This document shows positions 33,916-46,470 of a stretch of DNA of 64,000 nucleotides, piece by piece. A program made the position numbers and the translations under genes. The notes beneath the pieces are model-generated. The model was not told the origin of the DNA, did no database searches, and was given only the letters and a program-made list of their open reading frames with translations. Within the stretch, counting starts at the first letter, position 1, and each line of letters begins with the position of its first letter. Origin of the DNA: Apoderus coryli (lineage: Eukaryota; Arthropoda; Insecta; Coleoptera; Attelabidae); contig OU452208.1 of the NCBI GenBank assembly GCA_911728435.2, forward strand, positions 1,860,001-1,924,000, in the 5' to 3' direction.

Positions 33916-35334
33916 CCTATAATATGTACACAACGATGTGTTTCCCGTTAGAACACCCTGTATACGTATATTTTTCATACACATGGGGTGGTCGCTCGTT
34001 GTATAAATTATTAAATAAAAAATTTAATTTTAAATCAGTCGTGTTTTCGATTCTATAATAATTACTTTTGCCGGCCAAGAACTGATTTTATTTATATGCG
34101 TCCATTACCAAACAGTATGCAATGGAACGCAGTTGATACCTGTGCATCGCATTCATACATTCTCTTTTTTTCGGTGTTAACATTTAAGGAATAACAAGAA
34201 AATCCTTTTTGTCTACCTGCCTCAATTATGCCTTTGTTATGTGTGGAAGACGTCAGTATGCAGCTACAAAATAATATGGGTCGCTGACTCTTTATAACCA
34301 TGATTCGAGGGGGAGGCGGGCTGTATTTTGTGTATTTTTTTGTTCTGTTAGCAATAATCAGTTTTTTTTTTCGAAAAAATGTCATATGGTGGAAACTTTC
34401 GAACAAGGTGTGAATATTGGCGGTGAAGATCAGAAATCTATAAAATATTTATTGTTTTTATTTGGTATTGATGTCTCATAAGCTACGTGCTCGTAGGTAA
34501 ATGCAAAATGCTCGAGTTCGATTAGTTTACAAAATTTAAAATTTTGATCAATATAGAACCTGTAAAATTTCCGAGATGGGATGGGCTCTTCGGCAGAATC
34601 CTTTAAGTCGTTCAAGGATAAACTCTTCTTTAGATCTCTCACACATTCAACAATTATAAGGAATCGGAATAAACTTGCAATACGACGGAGTAGAACATCA
34701 CTCCTTAAGCGCTCTTTTACATAAAATACAGTTAAAACTCATTGCCAGTGTTTACAATACAGATCTTTTAAAAGTATGTATACATTTTATTTCTCTGAAA
34801 TCATTACAAAATATTGACATTCTAAGATAAACCGTAACAATTAAAGACACTACTCAACGGGGAGATTTGTGCTTTTTATCGCTTCTAAAACTCGGAGCTT
34901 ACATCGCCGAAGTTGGGAGAAGACCGAAAAAAAAGAGTTTTGTTGTAGGAGAAGCTGGCGTAGCATTCGGACACATATGTGCTCCAACTCAGGGAGACTT
35001 CATGGTCCGAGCTGCCAAGCCTCCAACCACTCTCTTCAATCTTTACTACACAGAAGTGCAAATAGAAATCTCCTGTAACTTCCTGTTACACCAATATTTA
35101 TAACTTTACTTTTTTCCACTCTTTCGAATATCGACCAATGAAATTGTTTATTCCTGGCGTCGGTACCGCTTGTGTAGAAAAATGTGAATCAGCAAATTTT
35201 GTCTATTTCGTAGAGGCAAATCCGATGTTAGAGTCATGAACTTTTATGAATTATTAATAATGATTAATCAGCGAAAAATATTTAGTTCGACCGGATGCTA
35301 TATTTTTATTACAATATACCGGGTGTGACAATCC
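33916..35334. other. No gene recognised
   Basis: AT-rich DNA with ACACCCTGTATA words near 33950. Open frames of 67-104 codons here (for example 34092-34406 minus, 34867-35103 plus) show no domain. Confidence 0.4.
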
Positions 35335-36230
35335 ACATAACAACGCTTCAATCATAATCCAAAATCGACAACTTGAAAGAGAATTACATTACCGATACTT
35401 AGGGTGTTGGCTGCACTCAGACTGGAACTCTGATAAGGAAATCCGAAGCAGAATAGAAATGGCACATAGTGCATTCATAAAATATGGAAAACTACTTAAA
35501 TGCAAAGATCTAAACCTGTCACTAGGCATGCGTTATGTAAGATGTTATGAATGGTCATTACTTTTATATGAGATGGAGGCTTGGACGCTAAAGTAAACAC
35601 TATCAACAAAATAGAGGCGTTCGAAATGTGGACCTACAGACGTCTGCTTAAAATTTCTTGGACTACTGCATACTTTGGCCACGTTTTTAGAAATGAAAAA
35701 TATAATATAATATAATATAATATAATATAATATAATATAATATAATATAATATAATATAATATAATATAATATAATATAATATAATATAATATAATATAA
35801 TATAATATAATATAATATAATATAATATAATATAATATAATATAATATAATATAATATAATATAATATAATATAATATAATATAATATAATATAATATAA
35901 TATAATATAATATAATATAATATAATATAATATAATATAATATAATATAATATAATATAATATAATATAATATAATATAATATAATATAATATAATATAA
36001 TATAATATAATATAATATAATATAATATAATATAATATAATATAATATATATTTATTTGGATGGCAAAATTGAGGGAAAGAGAGGAATGGGGCGAAAATA
36101 AATGTCACGGACATGTAATATAAGACAATGGACCGGAATTAAATCAATTGGAGAGCTTGTCCACACTGCAAGAGACAGAAATGTGGTCGCCAACATTCAT
36201 TAATTATGGATAGACAATCGAAGAAGAATA
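35335..36230 (+). pseudogene. RTE-like LINE C-terminal relic split by (TATAA)n
   Basis: Frames before the microsatellite read RYLGCWLHSDWNSDKEIRSR, RIEMAHSAFIKYGKLLKCKD and, after frameshifts, KIEAFEMWTYRRLLKISWT. Frames after it read GKERNGAKINVTDM and RQKCGRQHS. The same succession (YLGTTVTCNNDYTKEIKARI, EAFEMWVYRRLLKVSWVDR, GRRRISWLRNLREW) appears in the better-preserved RTE-like LINE at 51968-53536. Only the post-RT C-terminus remains. Confidence 0.82.
35700..36046. repeat. (TATAA)n microsatellite, about 69 units
   Basis: About 350 bp of essentially perfect tataa pentamers inside the LINE relic. It creates a long artificial open frame of Ile/Leu/Tyr repeats on the minus strand that is not a gene. 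True length may differ because such runs assemble poorly. Confidence 0.97.
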
Positions 36231-36719
36231 TAGACAAAACAATGCACGGATCAATTTCTTTCCCTGAGAAATGGCCAACATTTCTACTTGTATTAATAAA
36301 AGATTTTTCACTTTTCGTTTTAAACATATTAGCTCTGCCAATTTTATTACTAAGGAATTATTCATTGTCTCCTTCAGCAACAGTTGCGGACTCCCAAGCC
36401 CCATGTCTCTTTCAACTAGTCAAATCGTCAAGTCGTATGTTTTTTAAGGTTAATAGTCGATGAAGTCAAGTCGTATTTTTCTCGATATTTATTCGGCAGC
36501 AGATGTAACATAAACATAATATTTGCAGCTTCTACAATTTCGGGAGGCTTTCGTTTTCGAAGCACACAATTTACAAGAAATAACTTTCACGGTACTTAAT
36601 TAAAATTGACTGCTGCAACATATTTTATACAGGAATAAAAAAAAGTTTCATTATTATATTTATATATATATTTATTTTTATATTTTATATTTTAAAATAA
36701 TATAGTTTTATTATGTTCT

Positions 36720-36812
36720 TGAAATAAAAGTCAACCTCCACGAAACAAATTGAATAGATTTCTCTAAAAATTTTCTGTCAACCAAACATAGTTCGGAGCA
36801 CCAGCGGTTAGT
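36720..36812 (-). repeat. Penelope-like terminal fragment with degenerate hammerhead
   Basis: Carries the block gtcaacctccacgaaacaaa shared with the ends of the palindrome at 27921-28443. It then has a worn hammerhead (about 36782-36812, minus) reading CCGCUGG, GUGCUCC, GAAC, UAUGUUUGG with part of the core deleted. An inverted partner lies at 38462-38545, across the pogo-like element. Confidence 0.65.
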
Positions 36813-36904
36813 AAAAATTACGAAATATCGTTGTTATATAATTTATGTTTTGTTAGGAAAAATGCATTAATTCTGTAAGGAAGGATGTATTTAATATTTT
36901 GATG

Positions 36905-38453
36905 TAGGGGAAACTGGTGATCATTCGGCAGTGGTGAACATTCGTCACCTGACTATGAACCGTCTAAGGTTTGAATTTGCCGCCTTATATTAACTTATAT
37001 TGTTGGCTTCATGCTTGTCTTTAGTTGCCAGTGTGTGTTTTGTGAAAAGCGGACATTTCTATGTTTTTGTAACTTAAAGTGTAAAAATCAACATTTACGG
37101 TAAGTTTATGTACACGATTATAATTACTTTTTTTTAAGATTATAATTTTATAATTTTTTAACCGAAATGCTCATTTGTTTTGTCATAAAATATCGACTTC
37201 ATTTGCTCTAGACATAACTTCATAATTATTTTATTCATTCGTTATTTTGCTAAATCAAATTTTATAACACGTTGGTGAGGATTCGTCACCTTTCAGTGGT
37301 GATCATTCGACACCCATTCGGCTTGTCACAGAAAAAGATCAAATACAAACATCCCAGGGACAGAACGTATCAAGTATTATTGAAAGAAATGAACAAACAC
37401 CCTCGACACAACCGTCGTCTTCGACACACCAACTTCCAGCTATCTAATCTCAGAGATTAGGCCATATCCTAAGGCTACGCAATCAGAAAAAAAAAATAAA
37501 AAGAAAGACTACGGCAAAATCCACTGTATACACCGACACACCTGAGTTCAATTTACGGAAAAGCCTAGAGGAAGAACGCAATAGAAAAAAGCAGGTTCAG
37601 AAGAAACCTTCGGTAGTTAAAAGTGTGTTATATGATATTAACAAGAATTTTCCTAATTCTTCAAGCGACTCAAGTATAAGCGTCCTTAGGATAATTCTTC
37701 TGGGGATGAAAGCATTCTAGAGGACATTGATTATCTAACCGATGCAAATATAATTTCTGTAAATAATTTTGTGCTAGTTCGATTTCAGTTACGCAAAATC
37801 AACGTGTATTATATATAGGACAGATAATCTCCATTAAAATGAAGAATATGAAATTATGTCTTTGAGGAGAAAGGGCAATTCAAATTATATTGTTTTTCCT
37901 GATATCGACGATATATCTGTTGTCAATAGAGATGACATTGTTACAATAGTTTCCTGTTTTACTGAAAAGGGAACTGCCAGAACTTCATCAGTATTTAAAT
38001 TTAATTTTAATTTTGGAAATATTCCACTGTGCTAAAATACGATTTTATTAACATATTATTTGTCTATAACTAAATTTAATTTTTTTTTTTTTACTTTAAA
38101 CATCAACAAAATAGTTTTTTAGGTTTCTCTTTTTAATGTGGCCTTATTTTGTACCGTTTTTCCTGAATATAAACATTTATTTAAAGATCGTTTTATTTAT
38201 TTTATATTAAGACGAATGATCACCATTCACTTGCCGAATGGTTACCACTCTTGGGCAACATTCGGCAGATTGCACCTTTTTTTTATAAAAATTTGTACCT
38301 TTCGAACCATAGGCTTTTTTAACCTGCAATGACCCAAATTACGTCTAATAGAATAATTCACCTATACAAAAAATAAAATCCACAATTTTGTAAAGTGTTA
38401 AAAAAAATTAAGTTGTCAAGCAGAACATGCCGAATGACCCCCACTTTCCCCTA
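36905..38453 (+). mobile_element. pogo/Tigger-like element, internally deleted
   Basis: It starts TAGGGGAAACTGGTGATCAT and ends with a similar inverted sequence (complement of acccccactttcccct), giving about 25-bp imperfect TIRs. The ends begin with TA, consistent with a TA target. Only the C-terminal part of a pogo-like transposase is present, so it is non-autonomous. It lies between two inverted Penelope-like fragments. Confidence 0.82.
37270..38035 (+). pseudogene. pogo-like transposase C-terminal relic
   Basis: Shifting frames give RPYPKATQSEKKN and STVYTDTPEFNLRKSLEEER, which match the 'vrPfPKA ... TDTPEk' linker after the DDE domain of pogo/Tigger-type (DDE_1) transposases. An SSSDSSIS and SSGDESILEDIDYL acidic stretch follows, then FVLVRFQ, YIGQI and SNYIVFPDIDDISVVNREDI, a C-terminal module typical of insect members. 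It ends at TAA 38033-38035. The DNA-binding and DDE domains are absent. At least four frame changes are needed, so it is a relic. Confidence 0.8.
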
Positions 38454-38461
38454 CCTACTTA

Positions 38462-38545
38462 TTAAAACATGTTTGGTTGCCAGAAAATTTTTAGAGAAAT
38501 CTATTCAATTTGTTTCGTGGAGGTTGACTTTTATTTCAAGAACAT
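38462..38545 (+). repeat. Penelope-like terminal fragment, inverted partner
   Basis: Reverse complement of 36720-36790: aacatgtttggttgcc, aaatttttagagaaatct and cgtggaggttgacttttat. The hammerhead is cut to its 3' half (AAACAUGUUUGG). Confidence 0.7.
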
Positions 38546-39648
38546 AATATCATTCTACTCCACTTCAATATGGACTACTTCTTTAAAATGACTATAATTT
38601 TATTTGATTATATAAATATAACTTATAGCTTTAGATGGGCAACGACTATGATACTCTGACAAGCTCATAATAGGAGCGAAACGAATTCGTCAGTGTCTGT
38701 CGATCCATGCCTCGGTCTGGTTCTACTGAATTAGACTGAGGACCTGCTAAATTAAATAAAATTCCTTGTGTAGGTACACCAGTAACTTGGTCCGTTATAC
38801 CACGAAATTATTTTTATTTATTATATTCACGGACACAAATTCATTGTATAACTTATAGCTTATTAACGATTCCAAAAAGGTGCCTAGAGGTTTTTGTCAC
38901 AAATTGAACGAGGATTTCAAAAATAATTTTTTGCTTGAAATATCTCATTTTTTTCTTTAAACACATTGAAACCAATACGTATCAAATGATAAACATAAAA
39001 CTCTTAATTGTATATCAAAAAATGCGCTATAAGTAAGTACCTCTCAAAACCCACCAAATTGAAATTATCATTAGTTTTTAAGAAAAACTTTAACTCACTG
39101 TGACTCAGAAACGAAGCATTTGCTGCGGACATACGTTTATATATGAGACTGTCATTATTTTTTCACTTATTCACTAACACCCTGTATATTTATATATTTT
39201 GTTTAGGGGACAATATATATTTGTAACTAAATGGGGTTTAAGTGATTTGACATCGCTATTATACCTTACCGTTTCATAACTCAGTGTAATTCTTCACGCT
39301 AGTAGGTACTTTGGCTATTCATAGTAACTAAAACTAATTATTGATGTATAGGAACCTGCAGACTACCTATAGAGAAACGCTTTTTGACGCTTTTTTCGGC
39401 ATGTCGGCACCCAAAATCAGGATAGGTAGGTATTACTACCTACTAAGCAGCTTTGTTGTTATTGATATAGAGTGGAGCCAAAATTTTTATGTGCAATTTA
39501 TAAAATAAGGGAATAAACCTTTTATTATACATACTCGAAACTTATTATTTAATTAGCAATAAATGATTTAAAAACATAATAAATAAAATAAAACTCACAT
39601 GGTAATAACTAATTAATAACATGCACTTTTGGGATCATATCATGATCA
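38546..39648. other. Mostly unannotated; contains an R1 copy
   Basis: Apart from the R1 repeat at 38690-38855 I see only AT-rich DNA and an acaccctgtatat word near 39177. Confidence 0.45.
38690..38855 (-). repeat. Repeat R1, minus copy
   Basis: From cagtgtctgtcgatccatgc and tactgaattagactgagg to gacacaaattcattgtata: the full reverse complement of the 24586 copy. Confidence 0.8.
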
Positions 39649-40458
39649 TAATTGAGGAGCAAAAGTAACAATAAGTGCCAAAATGGTTAAATAGAGAAAT
39701 AAAAAAAAACTTCACATACCAAAACAACTGACATTTTATTTGTAAATAATTATTAAGTGCCTTACGCCTAAATAGGTACACCACAACGAAAACAACAACA
39801 AATCAATCAATAAAACTTGAAAACAATAAAGCGCAAAAATTCTTGGAAACAGGCTAAGTGGTAGTACATGATTTAATTAAATTAGCGTAGGATTTTTGGT
39901 GTTTATGATCTTTTGAATAAGTAATCATTGATATTAAGGTTTTTTCTTGTTGTCACCGACCTTATTTATGTTTGGTAGCTGATTGAATGAGATATTTTTC
40001 AGATCTTCTATGGTTTTTCCTCTATTACGTACCGGAGTTGGTTTCCAGTGTGCTACGTCAAAAAAAGGTTTAGCAGTAAATAAAGAACCAGATTGTTTGG
40101 AGTCAACTTTCAATCGTACAACTTTGCTAATATTAATTTGTTTGAGATTTAAGATATTATCTGCTGCCGCTTGTACATAAAAACATTTTACTGTGACATT
40201 CTATATACTATTTCACAACGGACACTTTGTGTGTACTTGCTAGTATTACATCCTGTCAGTCCTCAGGTACCATCGGAGAGCACTTTCGCTTTCTTTTCTC
40301 TATCAAGCCGAAATCCCTGTCTCTCTGAAGGAAGCTATGACAACTGATAAGATACTATGTTAAATAGTGTCAAATAGTCCACAACTTACCAAGAACACGT
40401 AAATAAACAAAACCATTCTGTTGACTTAGCCCCTTTGTTACTTCTGCTCCTCAATTAT
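39649..40458. mobile_element. MITE-like element, about 22-bp TIRs
   Basis: Starts ataattgaggagcaaaagta and ends with the near inverted ttacttctgctcctcaatta, about 810 bp apart. The ends resemble the 'attggacaaaagtagagcaac'-type termini of Tc1-like elements only loosely. Inside I recognise no coding sequence. A TA duplication is possible but not certain. Confidence 0.6.
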
Positions 40459-41910
40459 TATATTAAAAAGCTAAATAATTTGTAGAAAATTGAAATACTC
40501 TCTCTCGAAGTCTATATACGGATTAAGGGAAAACAACCATTGTATGTTGTACCAAATTTAACGATGTAATTTTTGGTAAACTAAGCTTCCTAAGTTTTGT
40601 TTGTTTCAAGAATACTTCGAAAATTAGATCAAACGAGACTGGTAGTTTCCCAAGATGCTTATACCTGCGTTACATAATTTAATGGATTTTGTTTAGTTCA
40701 GCAATTCCAAAAGTCCATCGCCAAATATTGCGAATCTGTTTGTTACTATTACCTACCGTATTTTAATGATTAGGTATATTCAGGCTGTAATATCTAATAA
40801 TTTAATTAATTTGATTTTTTTTGGTACACGTTATAGAAATTCAACCTATTACACAGTCTACAGTTCGTGTTTTCTTTCTCACTTCTTTTGCTTTATCTTG
40901 ACCGATACATTTTTTCCGTCAAAGAAATAAACCGAAACGTATGTAATAAAATTTCTGTAACTCCTAGACGGCAACAGGGGTGTATCTCGTTATAGGTATA
41001 ATAAATTTCGTGCTGGAACCTCAGTAAGAAAGTTTAATTTAAAAGTTACAATTACCTAACAACTCGTATGTTGTTAATTTTTACTTGGCATTATGTGGTA
41101 GTTTTTTTATTTAAATAAAATGTTCTGATAAGCTGCAAAATGTTAAAGTGTATTTTTCAAACGTTTCTTCTATTCGTGATCGTGATTTATCAGGCCTCTT
41201 CGTTTTGCATACCTAACATGCTGTTTTTGGTGAAGTACAGTTACTGTATGACAAGCATAATGTGGTTCTAGCAAAGAATGCACTGAGAGAAATAATAAGC
41301 TTCCGTTCAGTTTCGCTATTTAAACATTGAACCAAACAGGTAGTCAGAAATTGATACAAATTAAATTAGTTCCTCAGACCTGTCTCATTTAGCTTTTTAT
41401 AGGTTACTATTTTGATAGAATTAACAATAATTTAACATTAAATTAGGTATAATAGATATGTCATTACCAGAGGCAGAAGCAATTTGGGACCGCGGTTTTG
41501 CACACGAAAAATTTGCCAGAACTGAGACAATGTTTTAAAAATTCATTACTTTAATAGTTGTAAGAAACCTACACAAACTACCCGATTTATATTTCATTTT
41601 TCAACATACCTAGTTCCCTTTTGTTTCTTAATATACAGGGTGTCCATTAAATGACTGTATACGAATTCCTCAACAAAAGATAAATCTATATCCAATGTTG
41701 CTTCGTTTTGCATCTACAGCGCGAAAGTTCTCAAATTAATATCGTTTTTCCGGAATAATTATTTCCAAACGCCTTTATCGATTTTCACTAATTTTGGAAC
41801 TAAAGATTACTACTCTTATTGGCGTGTTTTGACGCAAAAGCGATCTTTTGTTAATGCCTAGAAATTTAAAAATGACTCGTGATTCTTAAATAAAATTTTG
41901 TATTTTTGTA
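40459..41910. other. No gene recognised
   Basis: AT-rich DNA. A tatacagggtgtccattaaa word at about 41632 marks a mariner/MITE-like end without a partner I could find. Confidence 0.4.
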
Positions 41911-42005
41911 CTGGTTCTACTGAATTAGACTGAGGCCGTGCTAAATTAAACAAAGTCGCTTGTGTAGGTAAAACCAGTCATTTTGTCCGCTATGCCACGA
42001 ATTTA
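41911..42005 (-). repeat. Repeat R1, minus copy, shortened
   Basis: ctggttctactgaattagac through acaaagtcgcttgtgtaggt to gtccgctatgccacgaattt. Confidence 0.8.
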
Positions 42006-42759
42006 TTTTTCAGTAATACATATGATTCACACTGGTTTTGTAATAAGTCAAGTTGAAAAGCGGGTAGTTTTGTGGGATACTTTTTCTGAGGATTACCAAG
42101 ATAATAATAAAAAAAAAACAACGCGGGAAAGAAGTCGCTTCATCTTTATTTTAACCATTCAATAGTAAAACAGATGCCGAACAGAAAAAAATACGCGCGT
42201 TTCACCGCACGTTCTAAACGTGTGACACCTATACTTTTTTAAACATGCATTTCAACGCAAGTAAAATAAACACTCGTCTGTTCCCGGTTTTAGTATTCAC
42301 ACTATGGAAACAGATATACCTAGCTAACCTAACTGATATACCTAATTATCTGTATACATTTTCTAGCTGGTACCTCGATTTATTTTATAATACTTTCTAC
42401 CAAATTGAAATATAATAATATACAGTAATCCTTAATAACCACCAATCCTATAAACCTTAAATAAATTTTAGTGAAATTCATAAAAAGCAGGCTTTGAGAT
42501 GATATATTGTTTACAATGTTATCAATCTCTCACTAATGCTGCTACTTATTTTAAAATAGATTATAAATCGAAATTTCTATTTGATATAACAATAATTGAT
42601 TTTTTTTTAAATGTTGTTCTTCAATACAACCGTCCTCGTTTTAATATAGGTCAATAATTTGTAGTGAATAAAAGGCGTCTACTCCACAAATTCAGAGAAA
42701 CCTAACCCAAACAACACACAATTGTTACCCGACAGATAAGCATCAAAACTAACGCATTA
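42006..42759. other. No gene recognised
   Basis: AT-rich DNA; chance ORFs only. Confidence 0.4.
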
Positions 42760-43035
42760 CAACAACAAAAATTGGTTGTGTCGCCCCAAAACTTTCCCGA
42801 CAAAATATAATATAATCAAAAATATATGACCTGCGTAACGAAACAGAATTTTAATAATTATTATTATAATTGTATTATTTTCATTATTTCCAATAACCTA
42901 ACGCAACAAACTAACTACTTTATTCAAACGTTATTGCCAGAGCTGGGATTCGAACCCAGAGCCTTCCGCATGGGAAGCGCACGCTCTATCAATAACGCCA
43001 AAAACCCTTTGTAATTAGTTTATTATATTCTAATA
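42760..43035 (-). repeat. SINE-like repeat with tRNA-like head
   Basis: Inverted copy of the 27414-27740 repeat. On the minus strand, gatagagcgtgcgc, ttcccat and a clean ctggg-ttcgaat-cccag T-arm give a tRNA-like unit at about 42940-43000. Its loop suggests anticodon CCC, where the other copy has CGC. The acceptor stem does not pair. The body holds cgttacgcaggtcatatatt and a tttgtcgggaaagttttggg block. Confidence 0.72.
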
Positions 43036-43379
43036 AGAGTTATAGGTTCCAACTACCTAACTGGTAAAATTTTAAACGCAATTTTCTCGAGAATTATGGC
43101 GGAAAATATCAAAAGTAAAATAATTAATAATTTTTCCTCTAAGAAAGGCTTTATTATTCAATTTGACATGGATTCCTTGTAGAAAGATATACTGAGTGGA
43201 TATTTGTGACCAAAAATTAAGTTATAAAAAATGCAAAAAATATTTTTTTCAAATCGAAAGCCTCTAATTTTATAAAGTTGCCTATTACAATAATGTGCCA
43301 TTATTTTCTTTGCTATGTATAATAAATAATAATAATAAAAATGCTGTATTATACGCATCATATACCTTTGGAGGTTTGT
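43036..43379. other. No gene recognised
   Basis: AT-rich DNA between the SINE-like repeat and the LINE. Confidence 0.4.
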
Positions 43380-45325
43380 TCAGAATAAAAAACAAAGGTC
43401 ACGTATTCCTGGTGTTATGTTTGACGAGCAGGGCACTGAAATGTCAGATCCAATAAATATCGTTTGCGGATTTGCCAATTATTGTCGTAGTGTATATGTT
43501 GATTCGATAAGCCTGGACTATACTGAGACTTTTAACAGTGATGATCGGGTAGATGTGGGGAGCTTGGATATGGAAGATATTCTAAGTGCTCTGAAAAGTC
43601 TAAAGCCGAAGATGACTGCAGGTATAGATAACCTACCCGCGATGGTGGTTAAAGATTTGTGGAACCATTGTATTACATTTTTAATTTATCCCTGCGGTCC
43701 AACTTGTTTCCTTACTACTGGAAGATAGCTCGTATATGTCCTATACATAAATCGGGAGATATTAACAGAACCGAAAACTATCGACCTATTTCAATTCTTC
43801 CTAATTTCGCAAAGGTTTTGAAATTGCTCTGCACAATAAGTTATTTGGGCAAATAAAACATAGGCTAGTTTACCAGCAACAGGGTTCATTAAGGGTCGTT
43901 CTACGGTGACCAATGTAATCACTTTCCTGCAGGATGTAATTCCGGCTGTCGGTCGAGGTTTGCAAGTCGACGCAATCTATACTAACTTTTCGATAAGATT
44001 GATCATTCCCTGATTCAACAGAAGATGTGCGACCTTGGCTTCGGCAGGAATCTGATATCTTTTTGTCAGTCCTATCTGGAAGCAAGGCAACAATTTGTTG
44101 AATACAATGAATTCAGTTCAAGTTCATTCACAGCCTCAAATGGAACTCCGCAGGGCAGTAAGTTCGCTCCTCTTCTCTTTGCAATATTTGTAAACGATAT
44201 TGGCTCTGGTTTCAATAGCAATTATTTGTTGTTTGCGGATGATTTAAAATTGTATCGCACTGTTGTTTGTGAGAACGAATGCGCACAGCTTCAAACAGAT
44301 CTGTTTCGGCTCTCAGAATGATGTGATCTAAATAGACTTCCTCTAAATCTGAACAAATGTAAGTCGGTGACATTTACAAGACGTCAAGATCCGTTTTTGC
44401 GAAACTACACCATCGATAATTCAAATTTGGAACGCTGCGCTTTAATCAAAGATCTTGGTGTATACTTAAATGGTGATTTATCTTTCAACTACCACATTGA
44501 GCAAGTTTCTGCTAATGATTTGCGAATGTTAGGATTTATTTTTAGACAGACCAGAGAATTCAACAACATGGACTGCCTGAAAAGTCTCTATTTCGCCTTT
44601 GTTGTGTCTATTTTGGAATTCGCTATAATCATTTGGTCGCCCATGTATCGTGTTCATATATAGAGATTGGAGAGTATCCAACGGAAGTTTTTAAAATATT
44701 TGTCATTTAAAATTGATGGATATTTTCCTCCTCGTGGGTGTGATCACGGCCTGTTACTGGCAAGGTTTGGATTTCGGCCGTTAGCCGAGAGACGCATCCT
44801 CGCGTCTCAGATCTTTCTTTTTAAGTTGATCAACAATATGTTGGATTGTCCTCGGTTGCTTCAGCAGCTATGGTTTCGTGTCCCTAGGGTTCACTCTAGA
44901 AGCGCTAGTTGATTTTGGGTGCCACAGATTCGTTCTAATTATGAATCTAAAGCACCGCTATTTCGGGCTTGTAAATACAGCAACCGATTACTTATTAATG
45001 AAAACGTTGATTTTTTTAATGTATCGCTTGATTCTTTTAAGAAAAGTTTAGAGACATATTTGCGGGCTACTGATTTGGATTTGTTTTGATGAATTATGTT
45101 CATGTGTTAATTATTTATTGCTATTATTAATTGTTCTTGTAATACTCCCAATTTTCTTTTGTTTTGATGCGTGTATTTCCTTTTTTGTATTTTTCTATTT
45201 TTCAGTTAGTTCTGTTGGGTATTTTTGTAAGCTAATGCTAGGCAATTGTTTTTGTTAATGTAAGATTTTGTCTTGTTATTGGGTAGCAATACCTGTTAGA
45301 CAATAAAGTGATTATTATATAAAAT
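43380..45325 (+). mobile_element. CR1/Jockey-type LINE, 5' truncated
   Basis: Plus-strand LINE fragment with most of the reverse transcriptase, its C-terminus, and a 3' UTR ending near an aataaag signal at about 45303. It is closely related to the LINE at 61905-63610 (same succession of motifs) but has several stops and frameshifts. Confidence 0.88.
43385..45088 (+). pseudogene. LINE reverse transcriptase relic
   Basis: In order: SLDMEDILSALKSLKPKMTA and GIDNLPAMVVKDLWN (RT start), KSGDINRTENYRPISILPNF, VGRGLQVDAIYTNFS where the family has a YxDFxKAFD catalytic motif, TPQGSKFAPLLFAIFVNDI, YLLFADDLKLYRT with the catalytic Asp pair, then RCALIKDLGVYLN and SIQRKFLKYLSFKIDGYFPP. Stops or frameshifts occur near 43727, 43856, 44000, 44320 and 44661. 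The first catalytic motif is damaged and the FADD box is intact. The reading ends near a TGA at about 45088. Confidence 0.87.
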
Positions 45326-45589
45326 TTGTAAAGTTTTAAAAGAGGCATGATGTTTGATAATATTACCAATATTAACTTAACTTTCAATCGCATTCAATTT
45401 TATTTTGAGATACGATGCAATCTTAGCTTAGGTTTAATTCCATTGATTGATAATAAATTACTAGATTTGTTTCAGATTAATATCACTTACTAACATATTG
45501 ATGACTTTGTGTTTTTTTAAAAGTTGCTGTTTTTAGCTCTCGATATCATAACATAATATGTGTGTCCAAGATAAGAATGGGATAGCATT

Positions 45590-46240
45590 AGAATTTTGGA
45601 AACGGGATGAGCTACAATATCGGTTAAATTAGAGAAAAGTTTTACAATTTAATCACTTTTTAAATGCTGTTTTCAAAAGTAAACTAACTTTAGCGGTTTT
45701 CGAGATTTTTTGGAAAAACGATTTTTTGCGATTTTAGTTTTTATTTATTTCTGACATTATTTTTACAGACTTAAAAAAATGAAAAGCACTTTCTTATTGT
45801 TACTTTTTGAGGAGAATAAGATAGGGTTTACAAATTTTCAACACGACGTTTCGTTTTTGAAAAACCATCATCAACTTAGTTTTTGCAATGCGGCGTTGGA
45901 ATTTTTATTGTTAAATTTAAAGCTATTTTCAATTAAAAAATAGATGGTATATCACACGTAATGGTTTAATTAAGTTTTCAGTGTTTTTAGTTGTTATTTA
46001 AAATTATTCAAGAAAAATCGACATAGTTTGGCATTTATTTTGCGTAAAACGTTCATATGAGAAAGGCGTTTTTAATAACTTCAAAAGCAGAAAAACTTCA
46101 ACTAAATTTTAAAAAACCGCGTACAGTATAAAATGTTGTACTGAGACATAAATAAATGGTCAAATAATAATAAATAATTGCATTCAGTCTGCAGTTAAGT
46201 GCCAAAACTATGGTGATTTTTCTTGCAGAATTCCTTCTAT
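45590..46240 (+). repeat. Dispersed repeat R3, first copy
   Basis: A 650-bp block sharing cggttaaattagagaaaagt, ttgcgattttagtttttat, ttgttactttttgaggaga and gacgtttcgtttttgaaaaa with 57215-57920 and, inverted, with 57930-58260. No coding content; origin unknown. Confidence 0.82.
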
Positions 46241-46470
46241 AATTTAATTAGGGATAATCATGTAGTTTCTATTATTATAATCCACAGACTACCTACATTA
46301 AAATTAATTCTCATTTCTAATGTGTATCCAATATCCATAAGGCCATTATTGGCTTTAATTTTAATGTTTTACTATTATTTTTCTCGCTCTATTACCTTCT
46401 GGAGCCACTACGTAGTAATATTTATAATCGTTTTATTTTCCTTAGTGTGTGATAGTTATAATATAGTATA

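Noticed and set aside
34867..35103. Host gene from two overlapping 70-codon frames
   Set aside because: No domain, no splice context and no codon bias distinguishable from background.
35545..36114. 189-codon open frame of Ile/Leu/Tyr repeats on the minus strand
   Set aside because: It is the translation of the (TATAA)n microsatellite and has no independent support.
42940..43005. Functional tRNA-Gly on the minus strand
   Set aside because: T-arm is perfect but the acceptor stem does not pair and the anticodon stem has a mismatch.
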